Of a stretch of DNA of 64,000 nt, positions 15,001 to 30,000 are shown piece after piece (position 1 is the first letter of the stretch; each line of letters begins with the position of its first letter). The stretch is from positions 44,493,157 to 44,557,156 of the forward strand of contig OX453272.1 in assembly GCA_949710005.1 (NCBI GenBank), in the 5' to 3' direction. This stretch comes from Ricordea florida (taxonomy: Eukaryota > Cnidaria > Anthozoa > Corallimorpharia > Ricordeidae). A model generated the notes under the pieces. The model worked only from the letters and a program-made list of their open reading frames with translations, was not told the origin of the DNA and made no database searches. A program made the translations under genes and the position numbers.

Positions 15001-18000
15001 TAGTACACCAGATTTTTCCACAATGGCTTTATCTGATGTTGAGCCTGGAAACAATTTACTAACATGGGTAATAACAGCATTTGGTGCAACACCAATAAGT
15101 GTCTTGAAGGAGTTCATTCCCCTGTATGTTGAGTAAGTCAATTTTTGATCACTCATTAAACCAGGCGCTGCAATTTCTATATCAGTGCAGTCGATGACCA
15201 TTTTGCAATGCCCAAACAGAGAAAAAGATTCTGGCATAGAGGTTCTGTTCTTCTCTTTGGATGGCACAGATTGTAAACAGTCTTCATATAGTAGCTTGTA
15301 TAATACATGAACCAATGTAAGTATTATATTACTGATTGTTGCAGTGCTACAGTGAAAGAGCTCAGCCAAGTGCAGGTTTGTGTAGTTCTGTCGTAACTTC
15401 ATAAGGGTTATAAAAACTTGATCTTCCAACAGGATCCTTTCAACCCTCCAGCCATAAAAATAGTTAATTTCTGCCGAGAACCGTCTGACATAGTTCACAA
15501 CAATTGAAAATATTTGCCTGTTTGGTAGACCTGTTTCCATACATATTACTTCATCTCTTAAAGCCATTACCGAGTATATTTCTCTTTGATATTGTTCATT
15601 TGACTTCCTGTCCTGCAATTCCTTTCTCAAGTTTTCCAGTTCGACTTCAAGAAGGATATTTTGCTTAGAGGCATTGCTGGTTTCACACTTTGAGGCTTCC
15701 CCACTTGATGAGTACGAATCGTTTAACTGCTTGATTATATCAGAAACCGGAACCGAGTCTTCTGAACTTGTCTTCTTCGTCTTAGCTCGCTTTGGCGTAC
15801 GTGTTTCAGCATTTGGAAAGAGTTTATCGGCATTTCTTTTAAATATCTCAGGGCCATTTACTTTCAGTCCTTCACGAAAATGACAGCTACAAACTCGAGA
15901 ATTGCTTCCCGGACTTCGGTCTTCTCGTCTATTAAAAGCAGATTCATTTCAAACGAACATTAATACATATTAAAAACCGTTGTTTTAAAGAGTAACTGAT
16001 GAGGGATATCGAAGATTAAGAACAATAATAAGAATTCAAAGAGTCAAAGTTCAATTGTTCGAGTCGTCACGCCACTACCTAGCGCCGGTATTTCTAGCGT
16101 GTTTTACCTTACCTTAGGAGCTTTTTCCACCAATTGAACTCCACAGGATCCTTCGGAAACCTGAAAAATTTACATGTCTCCCTTTCTGATTGATGATTAC
16201 AATCTGGGGCAAAACATTGAACCATTTTCGACTTGTCCACGTTACGTTACCCAAAGAGAGACGCTATGTTGATCTTTTGTTTAGAACCAGCAAAAATGCT
16301 TCCATGGTAACGTGACGTCAGCGCTTCGGTACTCTATTGTATTCTTACCAACTGGTGGTCCTGTGCTCCCTTTATCCAGTCATAGAAGGATAGAAACATA
16401 GAAAGCAAAAATGATGACTCAAATTTTCATTGGTTACATTTTTAGAAGTAAAACACTAGAATTAGTTATCTATAACCCCCCAAAAAAATTCATGAACAAA
16501 GAAACAGTCCGAAAAACACAAACGTAGCCATGAGTTTGTCACTGTCTAAAAACAAATTAGATTAAAATGGCGTGCTTACCCGTTGGCCCTTCCGTGCTTC
16601 CTCCTGTTGGAAATAAAAGGAATACCATTTTTATATTAGTTACAGAAATCGTTGTGTTGTGGAACATAATACAAATGGATAACATTTAATGACTTAAGGT
16701 TGATTGATTGATTTCATTTTATCTAATGAACAGGATAAATAAGAATAAACTAAATTTACCTGGACCTGCTGTAGTGCTTTCCTCTGTTTTAAATAAAGAT
16801 ATTTCAACATGTTAGCAGTAGTGATAACCAACACCGGATCGGCAGTCATATTAAATGACAGACTAGCGCGATTACGGCGTAGCAATATAATCACTATCTA
16901 TTTTTCTTTCTTTCAGTTATTAAAAAGTTATTGGACAATTGACGTCATAGAAAAAAGTGTGTGGCAAATTAAGAAATTGCTAATAGGGACATTAAATTAT
17001 TCATACCTAAAGAACAAGTACTGCTTTTAATGGAATCAAACGAAAAGGCCGAGGCACAGTAAGGTAACTTGTAATTTTAATGAAAAATCGGACATCTTCT
17101 AAGGCAGCCTAAGTGCTAAATTCAAATAAGAAACCATGCGCGCTAAATTACAGTGTAACTCAATAAGAAATATATTAAGGTATAAAGAAATAGTTTAGCC
17201 TTAGTTTGATAGCGAATGAAATAGCGAAAGTTGGCCAAAAACCGATTAAGAAATTATGTAGGAAAATTGTAACGTTGCAAGCCTTGATAATTTTCAGGCA
17301 ATAAATGGGTTTTTGGTTTTTTTTTTTTGACACAACTATTGCTGACATCTCAGTGGAGGATAGAATTCACCTTATCTTGGTCCACCTTTTGCAAATGACT
17401 TCGTCGTTGATCTGCACGACTTTCCACATTACAAATTTTTGACTGTGATCAAATTTATCAAGTTCAACGCCGCGGCGATTGCGTTTTGTTTTGTTTCTTT
17501 AAAACAAAAACGCTAAACATAAAGTCGCTACTCTTTTAAATTGTATTCTTACCAACTGGTGGTCCTGTGCTCCCTTTATCCAGTCATAGAAGGATAGAAA
17601 CATAGAAAGCAAAAATGATGACTCAAATTTTCATTGGTTACATTTTTAGAAGTAAAACACTAGAATTAGTTATCTATAACCCCCCAAAAAAATTCATGAA
17701 CAAAGAAACAGTCCGAAAAACACAAACGTAGCCATGAGTTTGTCACTGTCTAAAAACAAATTAGATTAAAATGGCGTGCTTACCCGTTGGCCCTTCCGTG
17801 CTTCCTCCTGTTGGAAATAAAAGGAATACCATTTTTATATTAGTTACAGAAATCGTTGTGTTGTGGAACATAATACAAATGGATAACATTTAATGACTTA
17901 AGGTTGATTGATTGATTTCATTTTATCTAATGAACAGGATAAATAAGAATAAACTAAATTTACCTGGACCTGCTGTAGTGCTTTCCTCTGTTTTAAATAA

Positions 18001-21000
18001 AGATATTTCAACATGTTAGCAGTAGTGATAACCAACACCGGATCGGCAGTCATATTAAATGACAGACTAGCGCGATTACGGCGTAGCAATATAATCACTA
18101 TCTATTTTTCTTTCTTTCAGTTATTAAAAAGTTATTGGACAATTGACGTCATAGAAAAAAGTGTGTGGCAAATTAAGAAATTGCTAATAGGGACATTAAA
18201 TTATTCATACCTAAAGAACAAGTACTGCTTTTAATGGATCAAACGAAAAGGCCGAGGCACAGTAAGGTAACTTGTAATTTTAATGAAAAATCGGACATCT
18301 TCTAAGGCAGCCTAAGTGCTAAATTCAAATAAGAAACCATGCGCGCTAAATTACAGTGTAACTCAATAAGAAATATATTAAGGTATAAAGAAATAGTTTA
18401 GCCTTAGTTTGATAGCGAATGAAATAGCGAAAGTTGGCCAAAAACCGATTAAGAAATTATGTAGGAAAATTGTAACGTTGCAAGCCTTGATAATTTTCAG
18501 GCAATAAATGGGTTTTTCGTTTTTTTTTTTTGACACAACTATTGCTGACATCTCAGTGGAGGATAGAATTCACCTTATCTTGGTCCACCTTTTGCAAATG
18601 ACTTCGTCGTTGATCTGCACGACTTTCCACATTACAAATTTTTGACTGTGATCAAATTTATCAAGTTCAACGCTGCGGCGATTGCGTTTTGTTTTGTTTC
18701 TTTAAAACAAAAACGCTAAACATAAAGTCGCTACTCTTTTAAATTGTATTCTTACCAACTGGTGGTCCTGTGCTCCCTTTATCCAGTCATAGAAGGATAG
18801 AAACATAGAAAGCAAAAATGATGACTCAAATTTTCATTGGTTACATTTTTAGAAGTAAAACACTAGAATTAGTTATCTATAACCCCCCAAAAAAATTCAT
18901 GAACAAAGAAACAGTCCGAAAAACACAAACGTAGCCATGAGTTTGTCACTGTCTAAAAACAAATTAGATTAAAATGGCGTGCTTACCCGTTGGCCCTTCC
19001 GTGCTTCCTCCTGTTGGAAATAAAAGGAATACCATTTTTATATTAGTTACAGAAATCGTTGTGTTGTGGAACATAATACAAATGGATAACATTTAATGAC
19101 TTAAGGTTGATTGATTGATTTCATTTTATCTAATGAACAGGATAAATAAGAATAAACTAAATTTACCTGGACCTGCTGTAGTGCTTTCCTCTGTTTTAAA
19201 TAAAGATATTTCAACATGTTAGCAGTAGTGATAACCAACACCGGATCGGCAGTCATATTAAATGACAGACTAGCGCGATTACGGCGTAGCAATATAATCA
19301 CTATCTATTTTTCTTTCTTTCAGTTATTAAAAAGTTATTGGACAATTGACGTCATAGAAAAAAGTGTGTGGCAAATTAAGAAATTGCTAATAGGGACATT
19401 AAATTATTCATACCTAAAGAACAAGTACTGCTTTTAATGGATCAAACGAAAAGGCCGAGGCACAGTAAGGTAACTTGTAATTTTAATGAAAAATCGGACA
19501 TCTTCTAAGGCAGCCTAAGTGCTAAATTCAAATAAGAAACCATGCGCGCTAAATTACAGTGTAACTCAATAAGAAATATATTAAGGTATAAAGAAATAGT
19601 TTAGCCTTAGTTTGATAGCGAATGAAATAGCGAAAGTTGGCCAAAAACCGATTAAGAAATTATGTAGGAAAATTGTAACGTTGCAAGCCTTGATAATTTT
19701 CAGGCAATAAATGGGTTTTTCGTTTTTTTTTTTTGACACAACTATTGCTGACATCTCAGTGGAGGATAGAATTCACCTTATCTTGGTCCACCTTTTGCAA
19801 ATGACTTCGTCGTTGATCTGCACGACTTTCCACATTACAAATTTTTGACTGTGATCAAATTTATCAAGTTCAACGCTGCGGCGATTGCGTTTTGTTTTGT
19901 TTCTTTAAAACAAAAACGCTAAACATAAAGTCGCTACTCTTTTAAATTGTATTCTTACCAACTGGTGGTCCTGTGCTCCCTTTATCCAGTCATAGAAGGA
20001 TAGAAACATAGAAAGCAAAAATGATGACTCAAATTTTCATTGGTTACATTTTTAGAAGTAAAACACTAGAATTAGTTATCTATAACCCCCCAAAAAAATT
20101 CATGAACAAAGAAACAGTCCGAAAAACACAAACGTAGCCATGAGTTTGTCACTGTCTAAAAACAAATTAGATTAAAATGGCGTGCTTACCCGTTGGCCCT
20201 TCCATGCTTCCTCCTGTTGGAAATAAAAGGAATACCATTTTTATATTAGTTACAGAAATCGTTGTGTTGTGGAACATAATACAAATGGATAACATTTAAT
20301 GACTTAAGGTTAATTAATTGATTTCATTTTATCTAATGAACAGGATAAATAAGAATAAACTAAATTTACCTGGACCTGCTGTAGTGCTTTCCTCTGTTTT
20401 AAATAAAGATATTTCAACATGTTAGCAGTAGTGATAACCAACACCGGATCGGCAGTCATATTAAATGACAGACTAGCGCGATTACGGCGTAGCAATATAA
20501 TCACTATCTATTTTTCTTTCTTTCAGTTATTAAAAAGTTATTGGACAATTGACGTCATAGAAAAAAGTGTGTGGCAAATTAAGAAATTGCTAATAGGGAC
20601 ATTAAATTATTCATACCTAAAGAACAAGTACTGCTTTTAATGGAATCAAACGAAGAGGCCGAGGCACAGTAAGGTAACTTGTAATTTTAATGAAAAATCG
20701 GACATCTTCTAAGGCAGCCTAAGTGCTAAATTCAAATAAGAAACCATGCGCGCTAAATTACAGTGTAACTCAATAAGAAATATATTAAGGTATAAAGAAA
20801 TAGTTTAGCCTTAGTTTGATAGCGAATGAAATAGCGAAAGTTGGCCAAAAACCGATTAAGAAATTATGTAGGAAAATTGTAACGTTGCAAGCCTTGATAA
20901 TTTTCAGGCAATAAATGGGTTTTTCGTTTTTTTTTTTTGACACAACTATTGCTGACATCTCAGTGGAGGATAGAATTCACCTTATCTTGGTCCACCTTTT

Positions 21001-24000
21001 GCAAATGACTTCGTCGTTGATCTGCACGACTTTCCACATTACAAATTTTTGACTGTGATCAAATTTATCAAGTTCAACGCTGCGGCGATTGCGTTTTGTT
21101 TTGTTTCTTTAAAACAAAAACGCTAAACATAAAGTCGCTACTCTTTTAAATTGTATTCTTACCAACTGGTGGTCCTGTGCTCCCTTTATCCAGTCATAGA
21201 AGGATAGAAACATAGAAAGCAAAAATGATGACTCAAATTTTCATTGGTTACATTTTTAGAAGTAAAACACTAGAATTAGTTATCTATAACCCCCCAAAAA
21301 AATTCATGAACAAAGAAACAGTCCGAAAAACACAAACGTAGCCATGAGTTTGTCACTGTCTAAAAACAAATTAGATTAAAATGGCGTGCTTACCCGTTGG
21401 CCCTTCCGTGCTTCCTCCTGTTGGAAATAAAAGGAATACCATTTTTATATTAGTTACAGAAATCGTTGTGTTGTGGAACATAATACAAATGGATAACATT
21501 TAATGACTTAAGGTTGATTGATTGATTTCATTTTATCTAATGAACAGGATAAATAAGAATAAACTAAATTTACCTGGACCTGCTGTAGTGCTTTCCTCTG
21601 TTTTAAATAAAGATATTTCAACATGTTAGCAGTAGTGATAACCAACACCGGATCGGCAGTCATATTAAATGACAGACTAGCGCGATTACGGCGTAGCAAT
21701 ATAATCACTATCTATTTTTCTTTCTTTCAGTTATTAAAAAGTTATTGGACAATTGACGTCATAGAAAAAAGTGTGTGGCAAATTAAGAAATTGCTAATAG
21801 GGACATTAAATTATTCATACCTAAAGAACAAGTACTGCTTTTAATGGATCAAACGAAAAGGCCGAGGCACAGTAAGGTAACTTGTAATTTTAATGAAAAA
21901 TCGGACATCTTCTAAGGCAGCCTAAGTGCTAAATTCAAATAAGAAACCATGCGCGCTAAATTACAGTGTAACTCAATAAGAAATATATTAAGGTATAAAG
22001 AAATAGTTTAGCCTTAGTTTGATAGCGAATGAAATAGCGAAAGTTGGCCAAAAACCGATTAAGAAATTATGTAGGAAAATTGTAACGTTGCAAGCCTTGA
22101 TAATTTTCAGGCAATAAATGGGTTTTTCGTTTTTTTTTTTTGACACAACTATTGCTGACATCTCAGTGGAGGATAGAATTCACCTTATCTTGGTCCACCT
22201 TTTGCAAATGACTTCGTCGTTGATCTGCACGACTTTCCACATTACAAATTTTTGACTGTGATCAAATTTATCAAGTTCAACGCTGCGGCGATTGCGTTTT
22301 GTTTTGTTTCTTTAAAACAAAAACGCTAAACATAAAGTCGCTACTCTTTTAAATTGTATTCTTACCAACTGGTGGTCCTGTGCTCCCTTTATCCAGTCAT
22401 AGAAGGATAGAAACATAGAAAGCAAAAATGATGACTCAAATTTTCATTGGTTACATTTTTAGAAGTAAAACACTAGAATTAGTTATCTATAACCCCCCAA
22501 AAAAATTCATGAACAAAGAAACAGTCCGAAAAACACAAACGTAGCCATGAGTTTGTCACTGTCTAAAAACAAATTAGATTAAAATGGCGTGCTTACCCGT
22601 TGGCCCTTCCGTGCTTCCTCCTGTTGGAAATAAAAGGAATACCATTTTTATATTAGTTACAGAAATCGTTGTGTTGTGGAACATAATACAAATGGATAAC
22701 ATTTAATGACTTAAGGTTGATTGATTGATTTCATTTTATCTAATGAACAGGATAAATAAGAATAAACTAAATTTACCTGGACCTGCTGTAGTGCTTTCCT
22801 CTGTTTTAAATAAAGATATTTCAACATGTTAGCAGTAGTGATAACCAACACCGGATCGGCAGTCATATTAAATGACAGACTAGCGCGATTACGGCGTAGC
22901 AATATAATCACTATCTATTTTTCTTTCTTTCAGTTATTAAAAAGTTATTGGACAATTGACGTCATAGAAAAAAGTGTGTGGCAAATTAAGAAATTGCTAA
23001 TAGGGACATTAAATTATTCATACCTAAAGAACAAGTACTGCTTTTAATGGATCAAACGAAAAGGCCGAGGCACAGTAAGGTAACTTGTAATTTTAATGAA
23101 AAATCGGACATCTTCTAAGGCAGCCTAAGTGCTAAATTCAAATAAGAAACCATGCGCGCTAAATTACAGTGTAACTCAATAAGAAATATATTAAGGTATA
23201 AAGAAATAGTTTAGCCTTAGTTTGATAGCGAATGAAATAGCGAAAGTTGGCCAAAAACCGATTAAGAAATTATGTAGGAAAATTGTAACGTTGCAAGCCT
23301 TGATAATTTTCAGGCAATAAATGGGTTTTTCGTTTTTTTTTTTTGACACAACTATTGCTGACATCTCAGTGGAGGATAGAATTCACCTTATCTTGGTCCA
23401 CCTTTTGCAAATGACTTCGTCGTTGATCTGCACGACTTTCCACATTACAAATTTTTGACTGTGATCAAATTTATCAAGTTCAACGCTGCGGCGATTGCGT
23501 TTTGTTTTGTTTCTTTAAAACAAAAACGCTAAACATAAAGTCGCTACTCTTTTAAATTGTATTCTTACCAACTGGTGGTCCTGTGCTCCCTTTATCCAGT
23601 CATAGAAGGATAGAAACATAGAAAGCAAAAATGATGACTCAAATTTTCATTGGTTACATTTTTAGAAGTAAAACACTAGAATTAGTTATCTATAACCCCC
23701 CAAAAAAATTCATGAACAAAGAAACAGTCCGAAAAACACAAACGTAGCCATGAGTTTGTCACTGTCTAAAAACAAATTAGATTAAAATGGCGTGCTTACC
23801 CGTTGGCCCTTCCATGCTTCCTCCTGTTGGAAATAAAAGGAATACCATTTTTATATTAGTTACAGAAATCGTTGTGTTGTGGAACATAATACAAATGGAT
23901 AACATTTAATGACTTAAGGTTAATTAATTGATTTCATTTTATCTAATGAACAGGATAAATAAGAATAAACTAAATTTACCTGGACCTGCTGTAGTGCTTT

Positions 24001-27000
24001 CCTCTGTTTTAAATAAAGATATTTCAACATGTTAGCAGTAGTGATAACCAACACCGGATCGGCAGTCATATTAAATGACAGACTAGCGCGATTACGGCGT
24101 AGCAATATAATCACTATCTATTTTTCTTTCTTTCAGTTATTAAAAAGTTATTGGACAATTGACGTCATAGAAAAAAGTGTGTGGCAAATTAAGAAATTGC
24201 TAATAGGGACATTAAATTATTCATACCTAAAGAACAAGTACTGCTTTTAATGGAATCAAACGAAAAGGCCGAGGCACAGTAAGGTAACTTGTAATTTTAA
24301 TGAAAAATCGGACATCTTCTAAGGCAGCCTAAGTGCTAAATTCAAATAAGAAACCATGCGCGCTAAATTACAGTGTAACTTAATAAGAAATATATTAAGG
24401 TATAAAGAAATAGTTTAGCCTTAGTTTGATAGCGAATGAAATAGCGAAAGTTGGCCAAAAACCGATTAAGAAATTATGTAGGAAAATTGTAACGTTGCAA
24501 GCCTTGATAATTTTCAGGCAATAAATGGGTTTTTCGTTTTTTTTTTTTGACACAACTATTGCTGACATCTCAGTGGAGGATAGAATTCACCTTATCTTGG
24601 TCCACCTTTTGCAAATGACTTCGTCGTTGATCTGCACGACTTTCCACATTACAAATTTTTGACTGTGATCAAATTTATCAAGTTCAACGCTGCGGCGATT
24701 GCGTTTTGTTTTGTTTCTTTAAAACAAAAACGCTAAACATAAAGTCGCTACTCTTTTAAATTGTATTCTTACCAACTGGTGGTCCTGTGCTCCCTTTATC
24801 CAGTCATAGAAGGATAGAAACATAGAAAGCAAAAATGATGACTCAAATTTTCATTGGTTACATTTTTAGAAGTAAAACACTAGAATTAGTTATCTATAAC
24901 CCCCCAAAAAAATTCATGAACAAAGAAACAGTCCGAAAAACACAAACGTAGCCATGAGTTTGTCACTGTCTAAAAACAAATTAGATTAAAATGGCGTGCT
25001 TACCCGTTGGCCCTTCCGTGCTTCCTCCTGTTGGAAATAAAAGGAATACCATTTTTATATTAGTTACAGAAATCGTTGTGTTGTGGAACATAATACAAAT
25101 GGATAACATTTAATGACTTAAGGTTAATTAATTGATTTCATTTTATCTAATGAACAGGATAAATAAGAATAAACTAAATTTACCTGGACCTGCTGTAGTG
25201 CTTTCCTCTGTTTTAAATAAAGATATTTCAACATGTTAGCAGTAGTGATAACCAACACCGGATCGGCAGTCATATTAAATGACAGACTAGCGCGATTACG
25301 GCGTAGCAATATAATCACTATCTATTTTTCTTTCTTTCAGTTATTAAAAAGTTATTGGACAATTGACGTCATAGAAAAAAGTGTGTGGCAAATTAAGAAA
25401 TGGCTAATAGGGACATTAAATTATTCATACCTAAAGAACAAGTACTGCTTTTAATGGAATCAAACGAAGAGGCCGAGGCACAGTAAGGTAACTTGTAATT
25501 TTAATGAAAAATCGGAGATCTTCTAATGCAGCCGAAGTGCTAAATTGAAATAAGAAACCATGCGCGCTAAATTACAGTGTAACTTCATAAGTAATATATT
25601 AAAATATAAAGAAATAGTTTAGCCTTAGTTTTATAGCGAATGAAATAGCGAAAGTTGGCCAAAAACCGATTAAGATGTAGGAAAATTGTAACGTTGCAAG
25701 CCTTGATAATTTTCAGGCAATAAATGGGTTTTTCGTTTTTTTTTTGACACAACTATTGCTGACATCTCAGTGGAGGATAGAATTCACCTTATCTTGGTCC
25801 AACTTTTGCAAATGACTTCGTCGTTGATCTGCACGACTTTCCACATTACAAATTTTTGACTGTGATCAAATTTATCAAGTTCAACGCTGCGGCGATTGCG
25901 TTTTGTTTTGTTTCTTTAAAACAAAAACGCTAAACATAAAGTCGCTACTCTTTTAAATTTTATTCTTACCAACTGGTGGTCCTGTGCTCCCTTTTTCCAG
26001 TCATAGAAGGATAGAAACATAGAAAGCAAAAATGATGACTCAAATTTTCATTGGTTATATTTTTAGAAGTAAAACACTAGAATTAGTTATCTATAACCCC
26101 CCAAAAAAATTCATGAATAAAGAAACAGTCCGAAAAACACAAACGTAGCCATGAGTTTGTCACTGTCTAAAAACAAATTAGATTAAAATGGCGTGCTTAC
26201 CCGTTGGCCCTTCCGTGCTTCCTCCTGTTGGAAATAAAAGGAATACCATTTTTATATTAGTTACAGAATTCGTTGTGTTGTGGAACATAATACAAATGGA
26301 TAACATTTAATGACTTAAGGTTGATTGATTGATTTCATTTTATCTAATGAACAGGATAAATAAGAATAAACTAAATTTACCTGGACCTGCTGTAGTGCTT
26401 TCCTCTGTTTTAAATAAAGATATTTCAACATGTTAGCAGTAGTGATAACCAACACCGGATCGGCAGTCATATTAAATGACAGACTAGCGCGATTACGGCG
26501 TAGCAATATAATCACTATCTATTTTTCTTTCTTTCAGTTATTAAAAAGTTATTGGACAATTGACGTCATAGAAGAAAGTTTGTGGCAAATTAAGAAATGG
26601 CTAATAGGGACATTAAATTATTCATACCTAAAGAACAAGTACTACTTTTAATGGAATCAAACGAAGAGGCCGAGGCACAGTAAGGTAAATTGTAATTTTA
26701 ATTAAAAATCGGACATCTTCTAAGGCATCCGAAGTGCTAAATTCAAATAAGAAACCATGCGCGCTAAATTACAGTGTAACTCAATAAGAAATATATTAAG
26801 GTATAAAGAAATAGTTTAGCCTTAGTTTTATAGCGAATGAAATAGCGAAAGTTGGCCAAAAACCGATTAAGAAATTATGTAGGAAAATTGTAACGTTGCA
26901 AGCCTTGATAATTTTCAGGCAATAAATGGGTTTTTCGTTTTTTTTTTTTGACACAACTATTGCTGACATCTCAGTGGAGGATAGAATTCACCTTATCTTG

Positions 27001-30000
27001 GTCCAACTTTTGCAAATGACTTCGTCGTTGATCTGCACGACTTTCCACATTACAAATTTTTGACTGTGATCAAATTTATCAAGTTCAACGCTGCGGCGAT
27101 TGCGTTTTGTTTTGTTTCTTTAAAACAAAAACGCTAAACATAAAGTCGCTACTCTTTTAAATTGTATTCTTACCAACTGGTGGTCCTGTGCTCCCTTTAT
27201 CCAGTCATAGAAGGATAGAAACATAGAAAGCAAAAATGATGAGTCAAATTTTCATTGGTTACATTTTTAGAAGTAAAACACTAGAATTAGTTACCTATAA
27301 CCCCCCAAAAAATTCATGAACAAAGAAACAATCCGAAAAACACAAACGTAGCCATGAGTTTGTCACTGTCTAAAAACAAATTAGATTAAAATGGCGTGCT
27401 TACCCGTTGGCCCTTCCGTGCTTCCTCCTGTTGGAAATAAAAGGAATACCATTTTTATATTAGTTACAGAAATCGTTGTGTTGTGGAACATAATACAAAT
27501 GGATAACATTTAATGACTTAAGGTTGATTGATTGATATTATTTTATCTAATGAACAGGATAAATAAGAATAAACTAAATTTACCTGGACCTGCTGTAGTG
27601 CTTTCCTCTGTTTTAAATAAAGATATTTCAACATGTTAGCAGTAGTGATAACCAACACCGGATCGGCAGTCATATTAAATGACAGACTAGCGCGATTACG
27701 GCGTAGCAATATAATCACTATCTATTCTTCTTTCTTTCAGTTATTAAAAAGTTATTGGACAATTGACGTCATAGAAAAAAGTTCGTGGCAAATTAAGAAA
27801 TGGCTAATAGGGACATTAAATTATTCATACCTAAAGAACAAGTACTGCTTTTAATGGAATCAAACGAAGAGGCCGAGGCACAGTAAGGTAACTTGTAATT
27901 TCAATGAAAAATCGGACATCTTCTAAGGCAGCCTAAGTGCTAAATTGAAATAAGAAACCATGCGCGCTAAATTACAGTGTAACTCAATAAGAAATATATT
28001 AAGGTATAAAGAAATAGTTTAGCCTTAGTTTGATAGCGGATGAAATAGCGAAAGTTGGCCAAAAACCGATTAAGAAATTATGTAGGAAAATTGTAACGTT
28101 GCAAGCCTTGATAATTTTCAGGCAATAAATGGGTTTTTCGGTTTTTTTATTTGACACAACTATTGCTGACATCTCAGTGGAGGATAGAATTCACCTTATC
28201 TTGGTCCAACTTTTGCAAATGACTTCGTCGTTGATCTGCACGACTTTCCACATTACAAATTTTTGACTGTGATCAAATTTATCAAGTTCAACGCTGCGGC
28301 GATTGCGTTTTGTTTTGTTTCTTTAAAACAAAAACGCTAAACATAAAGTCGCTACTCTTTTAAATTTTATTCTTACCAACTGGTGGTCCTGTGCTCCCTT
28401 TATCCAGTCATAGAAGGATAGAAACATAGAAAGCAAAAATGATGACTCAAATTTTCATTGGTTACATTTTTAGAAGTAAAACACTAGAAATAGTTACCTA
28501 TAACCCCCCAAAAAATTCATTAACAAAGAAACAATCCGAAAAACACAAACGTAGCCATGAGTTTGTCACTGTCTAAAAACAAATTAGATTAAAATGGCGT
28601 GCTTACCCGTTGGCCCTTCCGTGCTTCCTCCTGTTGGAAATAAAAGGAATACCATTTTTATATTAGTTACAGAAATCGTTGTGTTGTGGAACATAATACA
28701 AATGGATAACATTTAATGATTTAAGGTTGATTGATTGATATTATTTTATCTAATGAACAGGATAAATAAGAATAAACTAAATTTACCTGGACCTGCTGTA
28801 GTGCTTTCCTCTGTTTTAAATAAAGATATTTCAACATGTTAGCAGTAGTGATAACCAACACCGGATCGGCAGTCATATTAAATGACAGACTAGCGCGATT
28901 ACGGCGTAGCAATATAATCACTATCTATTTTTCTTTCTTTCAGTTATTAAAAAGGTTTTGGACAATTGACGTCATAGAAAAAAGTTTGTGGCAAATTAAG
29001 AAATTGCTAATAGGGACATTAAATTATTCATACCTAAAGAACAAGTACTGCTTTTAATGGAATCAAACGAAGAGGCCGAGGCACAGTAAGGTAACTTGTA
29101 ATTTTAATGAAAAATCGGACATCTTCTAACGCAGCCGAAGTGCTAAATTGAAATAAGAAACCATGCGCGCTAAATTACAGTGTAACTTAATAAGAAATAT
29201 ATTAAGGTATAAAGAAATAGTTTAGCCTTAGTTTTATAGCGGATGAAATAGCGAAAGTTGGCCAAAAACCGATTAAGAAATTATGTAGGAAAATTGTAAC
29301 GTTGCAAGCCTTGATAATTTTCAGGCAATAAATGGGTTTTTCGTTTTTTTTTTTTGACACAACTATTGCTGACATCTCAGTGGAGGATAGAATTCACCTT
29401 ATCTTGGTCCAACTTTTGCAAATGACTTCGTCGTTGATCTGCACGACTTTCCACATTACAAATTTTTGACTGTGATCAAATTTATCAAGTTCAACGCTGC
29501 GGCGATTGCGTTTTGTTTTGTTTCTTTAAAACAAAAACGCTAAACATAAAGTCGCTACTCTTTTAAATTGTATTCTTACCAACTGGTGGTCCTGTGCTCC
29601 CTTTATCCAGTCATAGAAGGATAGAAACATAGAAAGCAAAAATGATGACTCAAATTTTCATTGGTTACATTTTTGAAGTAAAACACTAGAAATAGTTACC
29701 TATAACCCCCCAAAAAATTCATTAACAAAGAAACAATCCGAAAAACACAAACGTAGCCATGAGTTTGTCACTGTCTAAAAACAAATTAGATTAAAATGGC
29801 GTGCTTACCCGTTGGCCCTTCCGTGCTTCCTCCTGTTGGAAATAAAAGGAATACCATTTTTATATTAGTTACAGAAATCGTTGTGTTGTGGAACATAATA
29901 CAAATGGATAACATTTAATGATTTAAGGTTGATTGATTGATATTATTTTATCTAATGAACAGGATAAATAAGAATAAACTAAATTTACCTGGACCTGCTG

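Larger units (their letters stand above)
12821..16335. mobile_element. ISL2EU-type DNA transposon, copy 2
   Basis: The same 3515-bp element as at 4490, offset by exactly 8331 bp, with AT duplications at 12819-12820 and 16336-16337. Both encoded proteins and the internal 100-bp insertion are unchanged. The identical position within the array unit shows it arose by segmental duplication, not by a second transposition. Confidence 0.9.
1..18750. repeat. Higher-order repeat of 8331 bp (four units plus one transposon)
   Basis: Sequence repeats with an offset of exactly 8331 bp (4 x about 1203.5 plus 3517). Marker variants recur with this offset: catatctaaag at 3950 and 12282, and tttttggttttt near 8983 and 17313. 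Both transposon copies with their shared internal insertion also recur. The first unit of the window differs from its +8331 counterpart at the poly-T marker, so the copied block probably starts inside the window. The match to the third partial copy fails at the unit near 19.4 kb. Confidence 0.85.
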
